A stretch of DNA of 64,000 nucleotides from Hymenoscyphus infarciens. Taxonomy: Eukaryota > Ascomycota > Leotiomycetes > Helotiales > Helotiaceae. The position numbers and the translations under genes were made by a program. Where the stretch lies: assembly GCA_001414345.1 (NCBI GenBank), contig LLCB01000160.1, positions 1 to 64,000 of the forward strand, read 5' to 3'. Within the stretch, counting starts at the first letter, position 1. Each line of letters opens with the position of its first letter. The notes below the pieces were generated by a model. That model ran no database searches. It saw nothing but the letters and a program-made list of their open reading frames with translations, and had not been told where the DNA came from. This document shows, piece after piece, positions 37,101 to 48,543 of this stretch.

Positions 37101-40100
37101 ACTCCGCAAGATGTTCACCACCCCGCACTTGAAGATATGGTCTTCCATATTGCTGCAATAACAAGATCGTGTAACCTCATAATAGATCCCTTGGTATGGG
37201 TTTCTGATTGGCTACCTCCAGCCGCGTACTTCAATTATAGTCAAGGGAAAGCTTATCAACACGACCTGGGTGTGAGGTGTGTGGTGGCCCTCGGGGAAAG
37301 ACCATGCTCAATAACTTTATCTTCTTCGACGATCATCCTCTCCTCGCAGAACTTCTCTTCTCCAAAACCCATTTTATTCGACTGCAATTGCTGACGTGCA
37401 TCACGCCATCATTCAACTTGCTGATCTATCATCCCAAGTACCGAAAGGCAATTGCGAGCATGATCAAGTGATTACGTCTTGAACAATAAACTACTCACGC
37501 CAGTACAACATCGCGACATCGGCAGGGCGTCGTGTGCCGCTACCACGACGATACAGTCCCATTGTTGTCGATCTCCTAATCATCATTTCCACATTATCAC
37601 CCCCATACTTTTCGATAAACACAAGGTTCGGAGTTCATGTGTGAGTGGCCTTGTAAAGTGCAACAAAATAAAAAACAATCAACAATGAAACAAATCTGTA
37701 CCATGGGATGCGGATATAACTCTATATCAGCCTATGCGAGGGGCCGAGGCATTCAATTTACTGAAACTGACATTGATTGGTATTGATTGGTATTGATTGA
37801 AAGAAACAAAAGTCATGATCTTGATAAGAATTCAGCCCTCGAACCACTTGGTTCGTGTTTCCCTTCTGTAAAGGGAAATCCTTGAAGTAGTCGCCGCAAT
37901 TGCAAGGGAATATAAATGAGGACAGTAGAACAGTCCAGTCTCACCTTTATTTAACCGAAACGCAATCGAAGCTTCCAATCATCTTCTAGAAGGACGGCGT
38001 CATCCATTATCCATTATCCCCATCGTACCTCCGTAATTTGATTCGATAGCAATCCTGATTTCTCATTGGCCACCTTTACTTAAGGATGCTTGTTTTCAAG
38101 TTCCAGCGCCCACAAACTCTAAATAATGTCCTTTTAGTCGGATTGTCTTAGTAATATGCGTGAGTCTTTTTGGAACGAGGATTGCATCAAGCCACTTGAT
38201 GGCATTTTCCAATTTTCGGCAGTCAGCTCAAGGCGGGGGGAACTTCTCGATATTAGCTTCCGCATCATCACCAAGACAAGAAGGTGAAAAGAAAACCACC
38301 AGTTGCCCATGATGCCATGTACTGGTAGACCCTCCCATGTCAAAGGCTCACCGCCCGCATATTTCCATATTAATCTTAATAGGAACAAGGGAGTGGCCAG
38401 AAACGCCCGTTGTGCCGTGTCGCTGATCTGCCAACGGGATGCGGTTCCAGGGATGGCCAAGACAATGCATACTGTATCTCGTGAGAGCACGCTAGAAGGA
38501 GCATCCTGGGTGGTGGCGGCTTCTGGAATGTTTCCTTTTTCTGCTGGAGTCACCACGCTGCTGGTTCATGCGTGTCATTCGTTCTTGGTTTTCGACTTGC
38601 TTGTGCTGTTCTGGTTCAGAGTCGTAGAAGGAACCGAGCCGAGCGTCAAACCGGAGTCGCCGTGAAGCAGTTTCTTCAATAAAACCATTCCATGCCGGCT
38701 CACCAGGCGCTCATTCTGAGAAAAAAAAAATCAAAAATCCCGGAACAAGTCTGACAGGTGAGTCCTAGTAGGACCGAGCAACAACAAGAGGATGAGGAAG
38801 GTGTGCTTGTGCTCGCTCATGGCACAACCTTTCCACTGAGTTTTTTTACGCCGATGGATGATGGTAGTACTCGTAGACACGATCCATCCAGGTACTGCAT
38901 GGGCTTGTTGATTGGTACCTGAGAACGTTGCGGCTCGGTCCTTTCTTGAGTTCATGGTGTTGTGAAAGAATCTCTTAGGTAAGTCGTAGCGCTTTGCCGC
39001 AAAGTTGGCCGGCCACAGTCCGTGGCCTTTCGATGTTTTTCCATGGCGAGTCGGTTGCGCAACGTGAATTCTCTTTGACAGCCGATGGAAAGCGGTGCTA
39101 ACGAAAGGTTTGAAGATGGCGCGAGGCTCTATACTCCTAACAGTGTCCACATTGCAAATGTATGGCCTTGGAATCCTTCAAGCCAAACTAGCTGCCTGCA
39201 GGTCAACAATCTTCCCCGTCCGAAGGGAGGACCAACCGTTCGCTCCCAAGAAGGTAGGTAATGACAGAACAAATGCAGCCTGTGAACAATTCCCCAACCC
39301 CTTTGGAACGCCGAGCCAGAGCAAGATCCAGATTTGGGAAAACAGACGCCGGGGAAGTACAATCCTAGGCCCGACCTCTTGGGGGCGGTGAATGGGATTT
39401 TACCTCCAAATCCCGAACATTCGATGATACCCAGCGTGGTACCTGCATTCTACATCAAGTGATACCAGGCACGGTATGTACTCCGTATGCGAAGCCTCGT
39501 AGTTCTTAGGGTTGACGTATGTGAGGGAAGCAGTGAGGGGTTGAAACATGAGGTCTTTCCCAAAGAAGCAGAGAGAGAGAGAGGCCGGCTGACGCACCGC
39601 GCGTCGGCTCAATTGGCGTCGGACTGAAAGCGAATGTTCATTGTCAGTGGGATGTTCGAAGGGCTTTTTTGCGTGGTTGCACCATGATGCTCAAAGGCAC
39701 CAAGAACAATCGAGGGCAGGATGTTGAAGGATATTGCAGCAGACGCCAGTGTCAATGAAAGTCGAAATGGCGATGTTGGGTGCTGGGCGTCGATGCGATA
39801 TGTCTCAATCGAGCCGGAAATATTGCTCGTTTTGCGGTTTTCGGGTTGCTTCTGCGAGAGCCTCGGTGGAGTTTGTATGTGCTTGGTCTCTGCGAGTTAG
39901 AAAGTTAGTAGAGTAGCTGCCATGAGATATCCAGAAGAATTGCAGCAGTGAGAAGCTACCTAGGTAGGTACGGAGTAGAAGTCGGAGAGAAAGAGCGATC
40001 ACAAATCGCGCTTTCCCGCGCCAGCTCAGCTTGCAAATTGTAAACCACAGAATAGCTCTTTCCTGAGCAAGAGAGGCGACGTTGGCTCCCGGGCGCCTTT

Positions 40101-40238
40101 TCAATCTTCGCCTTGCCAATTCTCCAGCCCTCACATGTTCAAGATCTGTACCTACGAGGTTGCATCGAAAAAACCGCCATGTGAATGCCATCACGTACCA
40201 CGCGCATGCTTCAAACACCAAGCTTGCTGGTCTCCAAG
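34119..40238. other. Gene-poor 6-kb intergenic region
   Basis: No spliceable coding series was found. It includes the RGS promoter, a 7-bp CCTTGAG repeat (about 35412-35440), a G-run near 34810, and GC-richer sequence at 35400-36600. Open frames here (for example 140 codons at 38134-38556 on minus) overlap equally long frames on the other strand and have no domain. The ACCTAGGTAGGTACGGAGTA motif occurs at about 39958-39977, upstream of the next gene. Confidence 0.45.
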
Positions 40239-43200
40239 ATGCCGTCTCGTGCCAACAGGAGCAGTGCCAATTGTTGCACCAGCTGCACTCCTCCTTCTCC
40301 AGATGGTGAACCCTCACGACCGGCGGTCTCTCCAACAAAACCTCTGCCATCCACTCAGTCGTCCGCCAACGTCGTGCCGGTGTGCCCCAATGATAGCGGA
40401 GTCGGAGCAGTCGCAGAAAATATCGAACTGGAACTGGGTCCCATATTCGAAGACGACGTAGCAAAGGCGGCGGTAGGCGAGCCAGAACTTACTCTTGCCA
40501 GACAGGCAAACACTTTCAAGCTTCGAGGCCTTCTTCTGGGAGACAAATCAGATACGGATGAGGAGTGGGAACAGATTAAACCAAGAAAAAGTGCAAGTAC
40601 ACTCAGTGCAGTCAAACAGAAGCTGAGAAAGCATCTGTCACGAGAAACGACACTTGCGAAGCGTCGATCGATATCTAGCGTGGGAACAACAGACGAGGAA
40701 ATCGAGCGTCGAGCTGAATTGAAACGTATACGCCACAAGCGGATCCAGCTGGAACTGAGCAACGAAGCCAGTTACGACGAGGACGCGAAGTCGCTATCTT
40801 CCATTGCTGATGCCGACACTACACTGGGAACCACCATCAATTCTTCTTGGAGACCAGGAGAGTCGATTCCACTCCCACGACTCTTGAGTCCCTCGTTATC
40901 ATATCCAGCACTCTCCAGCATACCAGCATACCCCTTCCCAGAATTGTCTTCATTAGACGAGTAAGTGGCTTCAATCCCTCCCCAAATGCAATTGACTAAC
41001 ACAATCAAGGCAACATGAGAAAGAAGAATCGGACGATACCAAAGAGGAAAATGTCGAAGCCAGAGAGAAGAACAAAGACGAAGCTGGCCAAAACCAACTA
41101 CCAAAGTTAGATACGACTCCTACTAAGGATGGCCGAACAATGAGTAGATCAAGCGGGACAATTTCTCGCAGACACAGCTCTCCCGTTCTTAAAGAGGGGG
41201 AACCCGTTCACTTTGGGCTTCCAAATTTCCATCCAGAGAGAAAACAAAGTGAAATACCGCCTATCCCACCAGCCCCTGTCATTCAACCTAAGCGCCTTCC
41301 AAGTATTCCGGAGCCTCCTAGGTCCGGTTGGCGATTATCGTTCGTTTCAAATGGCAATAAAGACAAACCCAGTCCAGAGTATAAGCTACCGATTCCTGCC
41401 ACAGTCGAAGAAACATCAATGAGTGGGCCAACTCTAAGGAGATGGCTTCATGGTCAAGGACTTCGGTCGTCGTCTAATCCGATCCTGGGATTAGATGACA
41501 ATGACACTGTTCCAAACCTACAAAACCCGACTGATTCCGTTTGCACGGCCAGTCATGATGTTGCAGGTGTCGATGGAGGGACCGAGAATAACGTACCAAC
41601 TATACATCTTCATGAAATGGGAATATCACATCTACTGGCTTCTAGAAACCTCATGCCATCCCCTTCGTCTCCTCAACTGACGAGTTGGGGATCAGAAACC
41701 CGTGCTGGCTCTAGTAGTGATACCTCACTTGTTCGCATTGAGCGCTCCCGTTTTCTCAGAAACACTTCGGACTCGATGGCTTTGAGCGATTGTATCCCTC
41801 AATCTTGGGGCAACGTATTGCAGGGTCAAACATCATCTCTCTATCCGTCTAATGGCAACAGTATTATTCAGCCATCTGCTGAGAGTTCTCGCTTCAACTT
41901 GGCGTCGGTTTTAGCAAGCAGCATGAACAGCCCCACAGCCTCCGAGGTAGACAGTAAGTAATACCCATCTTGCTCCATTACGTTTAAAGCATCCACGTTG
42001 CTAATTGGTTCGTTTCCAGAATTGGAGTTTCCGAACCTGGAAAAACTTTTGACAATTGCAACAACAGCTAGCGACTCATCTCCTAATCGGCCATTACACC
42101 TTACAAGGCAGCCTCGAAAACTAGCGTTTGACGATAGCTCATTGCTTGTATCGGAAACTGAATCTTTTCGCGAAAGAGAAGCGGAACTGAGCATTGTAAA
42201 AACTAGGTTCGCTTCCACTGAGGCAAGACGAAGCCCCAGCACACCTGTCTCCAGCAAATTTCGAGAAGAGTTTGACTTGGAACCAAAAACCACCGAATCG
42301 CCAGTAGCGCGCAAACCTTCCAGGTTTGCCAAACTGGCAAAGTTTGCAATCAAATCATACGATGGCCCGACAACCCCGCTGCACCATCCTCTGGAAGAAC
42401 TACTTAGTATACCAGTTCCCAGATTTGACCCCGAGGAATTGGCCAGACGCACGAAGGCAGAAGAGGACGCTATGGGTGGTGCTTGGGGAGGCACACCAAG
42501 AAAGAAGAGCGCGCTGCAAAGAAAAGCCAGCGATGAACCCAAGACTGTGTTCGGTGCCCTCATGCTTTCAAAAAGGAAAAAGAAATCGAAGGTCGACATC
42601 AATTATCATAAAACGGCTGGCGAGGAGTATCAAAAGCAGTTCGATGAACGTTTGGCTGTCAAAGAAGCGGTCATGGATTCGTGGGAGGAAGAGATGGCGG
42701 CAATCGCAGCCAAATCCAAGGCGAAAAGTAAGAATATTGTCAAGAAAAAGGTTCCAACTGGTCCAGATCTACGATTTCCGCCCACATGGGCACGTTTTCC
42801 TAGCCATTCACGACATGAAAGAAGTTTCAGTGCTGGACGACCCGATCATATCCAAGCAAAGGACTTTGCAATGAAAAGCGCAGGAAATGGAGAGCCTACC
42901 TGGTATATGCACGAAAGAAAACACCACTTGTATCATTACGAAGGCGACGATCATCCATCTCATGCAGATGACGCAAGAAAGAAAAACATTGTTGAAAAGT
43001 TGGGCAATAAAATTAGAGAGGAAATTCATAATTACCAAAATGCAGGCGAGGATCCCGAGGTGGAAGATACTTTCGGACGAAGAAGCAGTTACAATCTTGG
43101 CTTGAAGCTCAAGTTCCCCGAGTTGGAAATTCTACCTATGGAACTTCGTACTGCTGCTCAGATGGAGAAAGAAGTCCTTGAACAACTCGCTGAGCAGACT

Positions 43201-43635
43201 AGGCTTGAAGAGCTTGCCAATACCGATATGGGGACTGTGGATGGAAGTTTTGATGAGGATAATATGCCTACTCGAAGTGTGAGCATTGCGGATCCGAAGT
43301 TCTACGATGAGTGTCTTGTTCACAATAAAGCCGGTTGGCCCAAGAAATCCGAGAGCAAGAAGGGAAAATATCGAACCTGGAGTGCGAAAGATTTGTCTGA
43401 TTGGGATGGAAGTAATGTTTATGGGAGAGTTGGGAGTGGATGTGGGAGTGGGAGACGTAGGAGGAAGGAGTTGAGTTTGAGGAAGAGTACGGACGATTAT
43501 CATGCGGAGTTGAAGGAGATGGAGAGGGTGGAGAGGGAAAATGTTTTGAGGGTTGTGGAGGAGGCTTGGGGGAGCAAGAAGGGGAAGGGGGTCACGACGA
43601 GTGTGACGGAAATTTTACCCGAGACAGAGACGTGA
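40239..43635 (+). CDS. Large disordered hypothetical protein
   Basis: Three exons inferred: 40239-40960, 41010-41953, 42020-43635. The introns are 49 and 66 bp with GTAAGT donors; the frame closes at 1093 residues. The start is placed at the ATG in CCAAGATG; an in-frame ATG 54 bases upstream is the alternative. No known domain is recognised. The N-terminal half is Ser/Pro-rich and disordered. There is a basic helical stretch near residues 100-180 (SAVKQKLRKHLSRETTLAKR) and a leucine-rich PNLEKLLTIATT motif. The C-terminal third is charged and probably helical (EKEVLEQLAEQTRLEELAN). No membrane segment or signal peptide. Probably a fungus-specific regulatory or scaffold protein; function unknown. 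Confidence 0.82.
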
Positions 43636-44961
43636 ATTTGGGACTGGTGGTGCTTTGGGGGTTTTAGGGCTTCTTCTAGGTAGATGAGTTGGTTGTGGAT
43701 ATCGGTATTGGGTGTTGCATACTTTGAAAAGTACGACGTGTAGGAATATTGTTTGGTTTTTATGGAACCGCAATACGGATATGGGGATTGTTGGAGCTTG
43801 GTGGTCACTGCATTGAGTTTTGTCGTACCAGAGATCGAGGTACTTTGGTAAATTTTATTGGTATTGATTGCATAGCGGTATTTTCTGGAGTCATTGTTTG
43901 GAATGGTGCGCTTGGTGGTTGGGAGCTTGGTTTGGTTGGTATTTGTATAATTGTAGAGTAGTGGCTGTTTCATTTTTAGTACGGATTCGAGAAAAACAAC
44001 GTTTTATGATATGACATCGAGACTTTTTGAGGAATGAAATGAATGGAGAGTCGCCAATTTGGATTTGGCAAAACCTGAAAGCTTTCTTATTTAACCACAA
44101 CACTTGAGCTTTAGTGGCAGAATTGAGCGAGTTCCTCAGAACTCATGATATTTCCCTGGATGTGAGACACCTTTTCGAGTCTGTAAAAGCCCCCGACCAC
44201 CTTCCCACCCCCGCCCGACAAAGCAAGAGTATTTGATTGGTATCGTTCCTCGAACACCTGGATAATATTTATTAACTGTTTTCTTTCCGGGCGGTGTAAG
44301 GAAAGCAAGTCACTTGACGGATAAGTCTTCTTATAAGTTTGTCATTTTATATCGTTATTCCAGATGTGGGAATGATGATAACCAGAGGTTTACAAGAAAA
44401 GTGCATGAAAGTACAAGTCCTGTAAATTCCCAAAAACAAAGAGTTACAGGCAACTTGAATATAGTATTCCGGGATAGATACTGGAATGTCAAAAGGCAGG
44501 TTGAAGTTCTCGTGTTGTACTTGGGGGATAATGTCGCATGGCTTCAGGGTTGAGCTTGGTGGTGAGTAGGAAAGAGTTGCTCTGTGTTCATGGTAAGCGT
44601 TGGAGGCATTGAGGTTGTTGCGAAAAAGTGGAAGGGAACTCGAAGAAACCTCGAAAAGAAGCAGCATTGGAATTAACCCCTGGGGAGAAACATGTAATTT
44701 GATTTAATCGGAGGAAGCAAAAATTGAGAATTTCGCCCTCGGCAATATTACAAAGAGCGGTCCGCTCTTTGACAATAGTTCTCAATAGCAGTCCAAAACG
44801 ACCCTTTCCAACCCCAACTGTTTTCTTACACCCCTCACCATCTTTCCCAACTCAGCATCGTCATTCTTTCTAAACATTCGTTTTATTATTACATTATACA
44901 TTCGCTTTGTTCTTCCTCCATACGATTTATAAACTCCAGCAATCTCTTAGAATTTACAACA
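43636..44961. other. Intergenic region
   Basis: 3' flank of the preceding gene and upstream region of the possible gene at 44962. No coding signal seen. Confidence 0.45.
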
Positions 44962-45698
44962 TTGGGTCTTCCATTGTGGCAAGAGCCACCGAAAGAGGAA
45001 GAAAACTGGCAGGGTTTTGCTATCAATGCAAGTACATCTTACACTACACGCTTACAGATCCAAGCTGACAGTTCCAAGGAACCAGCTCGAAGAGCCACTC
45101 CATCTGCTTTTGTCGGCCTCCCTACGTTCCGACATCAACCACAGTTCCCGGAACCAACAATTGTCTACCACGGTCCAGGGCACCTGGTAGTTCGATCAAA
45201 GTCATTACTTCCTCAGCCCGCACCAATTATCCAAAGGCTAAAAATTTGTTTTGGGGGCTCTTTCAGCTTGGGAATCGCACTGGAAACTTTCCACAACTGG
45301 GGGTGCGAGATGATAATCCACGTTATAAATTTGCTCTGCTACCCCGACACGCCCGATCAGCCAGGCTCTCACGTAACCCCTTGGCCCACAACCAACGAAG
45401 AATAATTGTTCTAGTGTTGAGCAATCTGTTAAAGGACCTTTCTCAGAATGGGACCCACACTGGAAACTTTCTGGAGATGGCACTTGGGGACGCAGGTGAG
45501 AATACACGATATCGACTCATTATAATAAAGGATCGGCCTGATCCAAACGACCTCGCGAGACTACATCGGCCAGGTTACCAAGCTTTTCCGAATTCGTCGG
45601 CCGTAAATGATGTTAACAATGATGCTCCTTCTGACATCGAAACCGAAGTCGACACTTCTTCCACGGGAACTCTAGGCACGGGCGACGAGGATGGTTAA
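44962..45698 (+). CDS. Possible gene with an internal repeat, start unresolved
   Basis: A coding-like frame (SKEPARRATPSAFVGLPTF region) runs to about 45186. It can be spliced by an 80-bp phase-0 intron (GTAGTT donor, TTTCAG acceptor at 45266) onto a second frame that ends at 45698 with TLGTGDEDG. The second frame contains two aligned copies of a repeat: NLFWGLFQLGNRTGNF, then about 55 residues later NLLKDLSQNGTHTGNF. Each copy is followed by a (D/E)N(P/T)RY(K/R) block and a basic segment. No ATG is visible in the first frame, so an upstream exon must be missing, or this is a degraded gene. No domain is recognised. The C-terminal tail is acidic. It lies 700 bp upstream of the phase-1 microexon genes. 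Confidence 0.42.
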
Positions 45699-46149
45699 GA
45701 GTTGTGTGGATGGAGAAATACAAACGCCGAGAATTATGAAGGATATGATGCAGATGATACAGAGTGGGGCGTATAGTCCCGAGGGTATTGTTCAAAGGGC
45801 CATCATGGGTGTACAAGTTCAAAACTGGGGACGGGAATTAATGACTTTCCAACAGCTAGGAAAGATATTTTGCTGTAGGCATACTTGTAGCGCAATGCGA
45901 GAACTTCAATTTATAAATCTTCTCAGAGTTCGGAGTAGATATATAAACGGACATGATAGAAATGTCTTTTCTCGAGTACCTCGCCGTGGACATCAAAAGT
46001 GGGAGTAATTGCAATACCCAAAACACCTGGGTTAGTAGCCCGAAAGGTTCCAAGTGAATAGGAGAATTTACTTCCATTGCCCTAGAAAGCTAGAAAGCGA
46101 GGGCTCAAGCATCTTTAGATATCCATTGAGAGAGTGCTAGGCTCAAAGG

Positions 46150-46430
46150 GCACTACGCAATTGGCCATTCACCGTGATATTACCCCCTCTCCTACCCTTA
46201 GCGAGGGTGCTTCCCTTTTTGGCTTAGCAGACAATCAGGTTTTCTCTTTCAATCTCTAATTCACCACAAGAATGTCGCCAATGAATGAGTAATCACGTTT
46301 TCACACTTACCCATTCTCCAGCTATAAAATCTTGCCAAGACATTTCCTTTCTCGACATCATCAATTCAGAGTCTAGGACTTCAAGCTTCCTGCACAACCC
46401 TGGAAGTCACTTCACAGCACAACAAACTTC
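46150..46430 (+). promoter_or_regulatory. Promoter of the 46431 gene, duplicated upstream of 48544
   Basis: Shares ordered blocks with 48228-48543: ATTCACCGTGA (46167-46177 and 48249-48259), TTAGCGAGGGTG (46198-46209 and 48277-48288), GAATGAGYAATC, a TATA box (TATAAAA at 46323, TATATAAG at 48368), GCCAAGAC, and CGACATCA. The order and approximate spacing are preserved. Confidence 0.75.
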
Positions 46431-47782
46431 ATGGCCAACCACTACATGAGCATGTCGGGCGCGTTCAACAACAACAATCCCACTGGTGGTGGAGGTGGAG
46501 GCCAGCCCTTTGGTCTTCGAAACCGCAAGTCTCCTTTTTATGTCTTTGAACTTGACTCCTTTTGGGAATAGGCAATCTTGAGTATGTGTTTGCTGACCTT
46601 TTATGCAGCTGGTAATTCTCAACTTGGTGGCGTCGCTGGTGGCATCGGCTCTGGCGGTATCAATTATGGCGGTGTCAACAATAACAGTATCAATTATGCT
46701 GGTAAGTTTGAAGTCCTCGCTTGTCTGAAGAAAATCTTGGAGAAGTCAAAGTTTCCCTCAATGAAGTTTATGCTTATAATTCTCTAGGTAACAACGTTGT
46801 TGGTAAGTGCAATGTTTTCTCTGTGATATCCAATGTCATCATATAGAGAGAAGGTGTGAAGGCAATTGGCTGATATCTCTGTTGGCAATATTTCCGGTTT
46901 CATTCCTTTCGCCTGTAAGTACACTCTTATAAACTTTCAACACGAGGCCCTTGACTGGGATGGTTTCCCAGGACCACAAGGATCCAACAGTAAAAAAAAG
47001 GTTCTAATATCTTGATAGACTATCCTAAGCCGCATCAACTAGGACTGCAACTTGGCATTAATACAAGCTGCCAATTCAACATTTCAATTGGAGGTAGTGG
47101 AATATCACAAATTGTGCTTCAACCAGGTTCTCAGCCAGGCATTCAATATGTCACTGCACTCAATGGCTTGACTGGCGAACGTTACCTTGTTTTCAGAATT
47201 GGCTATGTTGGTGGTTGGTTATCCTCCTCTACCCATGAACCCCATGTCACACTCCAGATTGGTAACCAAAAAACAGTATTCGATCAAGTAGTCGCTGTCA
47301 AGGATTCGAATGACGAAAACGCTCAAGCCGGTAAATTCCGAATTCCAGTCTATTTACAAGTCTCCCTAAACAAGATAACTAAGTTATTTATAGATATTGG
47401 CAATATTGCCGGCGCTCTCACTTCATTTGACCTCCCCGAGGAGACTGGTAAGTAGATTTTCTCACTAACTTTCGTAATCACACAAGCAATGGTTTCTAAC
47501 AATGTCAAACAAATAGACCTTCAACTCCTTGAATGCGCCCAATCATTCTTCGATAGATACATGGAACGATCCCTACCTAACCACCAACTTCGCAAGAGAT
47601 ACGCCAAGAAAAGTCGTGATGTTTTCGAATCTATGGTCGTTACAACACCTGATACCTGCCGAAACGTTGAGATATGCGAGGCCAAGGGAGAGAAGAGCAG
47701 TGAGATCTCTAGCAAGATGGAAGTCATCAAGGATTTTTTGGCTGATGTTCATGCTTGGGAGACCGAGGAGGAGGATTATTGA
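46431..47782 (+). CDS. Unrecognised Gly/Asn-rich protein with phase-1 microexons
   Basis: Five exons inferred: 46431-46524, 46609-46701, 46788-46802 (only 15 nt), 47019-47447 and 47517-47782. They close to 298 residues. All four introns are phase 1, and every internal exon length is a multiple of three. Intron 1 begins GCAAGT, a GC-AG intron; the homologous intron of the 48544 gene has GTAAGT. The N-terminus is low-complexity (GAFNNNNPTGGGGGG, then GGINYGGVNNNSINYAGNN). The large exon encodes a beta-rich, globular-looking region (LGLQLGINTSCQFNISIGG; YLVFRIGYVGGWL). The last exon is helical and charged, with several Cys. No signal peptide, membrane segment or recognised domain. The 15-nt exon could be skipped without frame change. 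Confidence 0.7.
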
Positions 47783-48227
47783 GGTTCGATTTGAGGTCTT
47801 AGCAACACATTGGAAGGGAGGTTCTTTGGGTACACTCATCTAAAGAACCATTTCACTGTGGCATATGCGGTGGCGGAGACCATAGAAGTGATGCTAGGCT
47901 CTTGGTGTAAGCAGAAAGAGTAGTAAAGGACCTTCAGAACCTTTAGAATGGGTAGTAATCAAATACTGATTCCTGAATACCAAATTCTATGAATTTCAAG
48001 TGCCACGCTCATTGATATGTGAATACTCGCTTTTTCTGCTACTCTGCCTAGTCTGGGGCAACTATATCTTCTTATTATTTCTAAAAGTTTTTAATTAGTA
48101 TTTTCAAATTTTCCACTGCTCAGATTTACAACCCTTCAACTATGTGTTCAATTCTCTCTACAGACTGAGCGGCATGTTAAGAAGACATACATGAGAAGAT
48201 GGAAGTTTTAGAGCAGCTGCATATCAG
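47783..48227. other. Short intergenic region
   Basis: 3' flank of the 46431 gene; no gene seen. Ends where the duplicated promoter begins. Confidence 0.5.
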
Positions 48228-48543
48228 GTGTACACTATGCAATGGACTATTCACCGTGACTTTGCTCCTCTTTCTTTTAGCGAGGGTGTCTTTCAGTGTT
48301 CAATTCACCCTGTGAAGGTGCTACCACGAATGAGCAATCGCCTCTTCACTAGCTTCTACCATCCAGGTATATAAGGTAGGAACCATGCCAAGACTTTTTA
48401 ATCTTCACATCGACATCAACAACTCATCTCCTCCTTCTGTCCGCACGGGCATTTCTTGACAGCCTCAGGTAGGACTGTTGCACTCTACTTTCCGTCTCTC
48501 TACCCAGCCCAACACAATACAACAGAGCAAACACCACGTCAGC
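48228..48543 (+). promoter_or_regulatory. Promoter of the 48544 gene, paralogous to 46150-46430
   Basis: Carries the same ordered blocks as the upstream region of the 46431 gene, starting at ACACTATGCAATGG (GCACTACGCAATTGG in the other copy). TATATAAG lies at 48368-48375, 169 bp before the ATG. Confidence 0.75.

Noticed and set aside
38134..38556. 140-codon minus-strand frame in the gene-poor region
   Set aside because: An overlapping frame of similar length exists on the plus strand, neither has a recognisable domain, and no upstream or downstream exon was found.
39805..40464. 219-codon minus-strand frame
   Set aside because: Overlaps the first exon of the 40239 gene and its leader; repetitive Arg/Leu composition, no domain, no consistent splicing.
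46972..46989. Possible 18-nt microexon (GACCACAAGGATCCAACA) in the 46431 gene
   Set aside because: It keeps phase 1, but the intron left after it would be only 29 bp with a weak GTAAAA donor, below the usual minimum for fungal introns.
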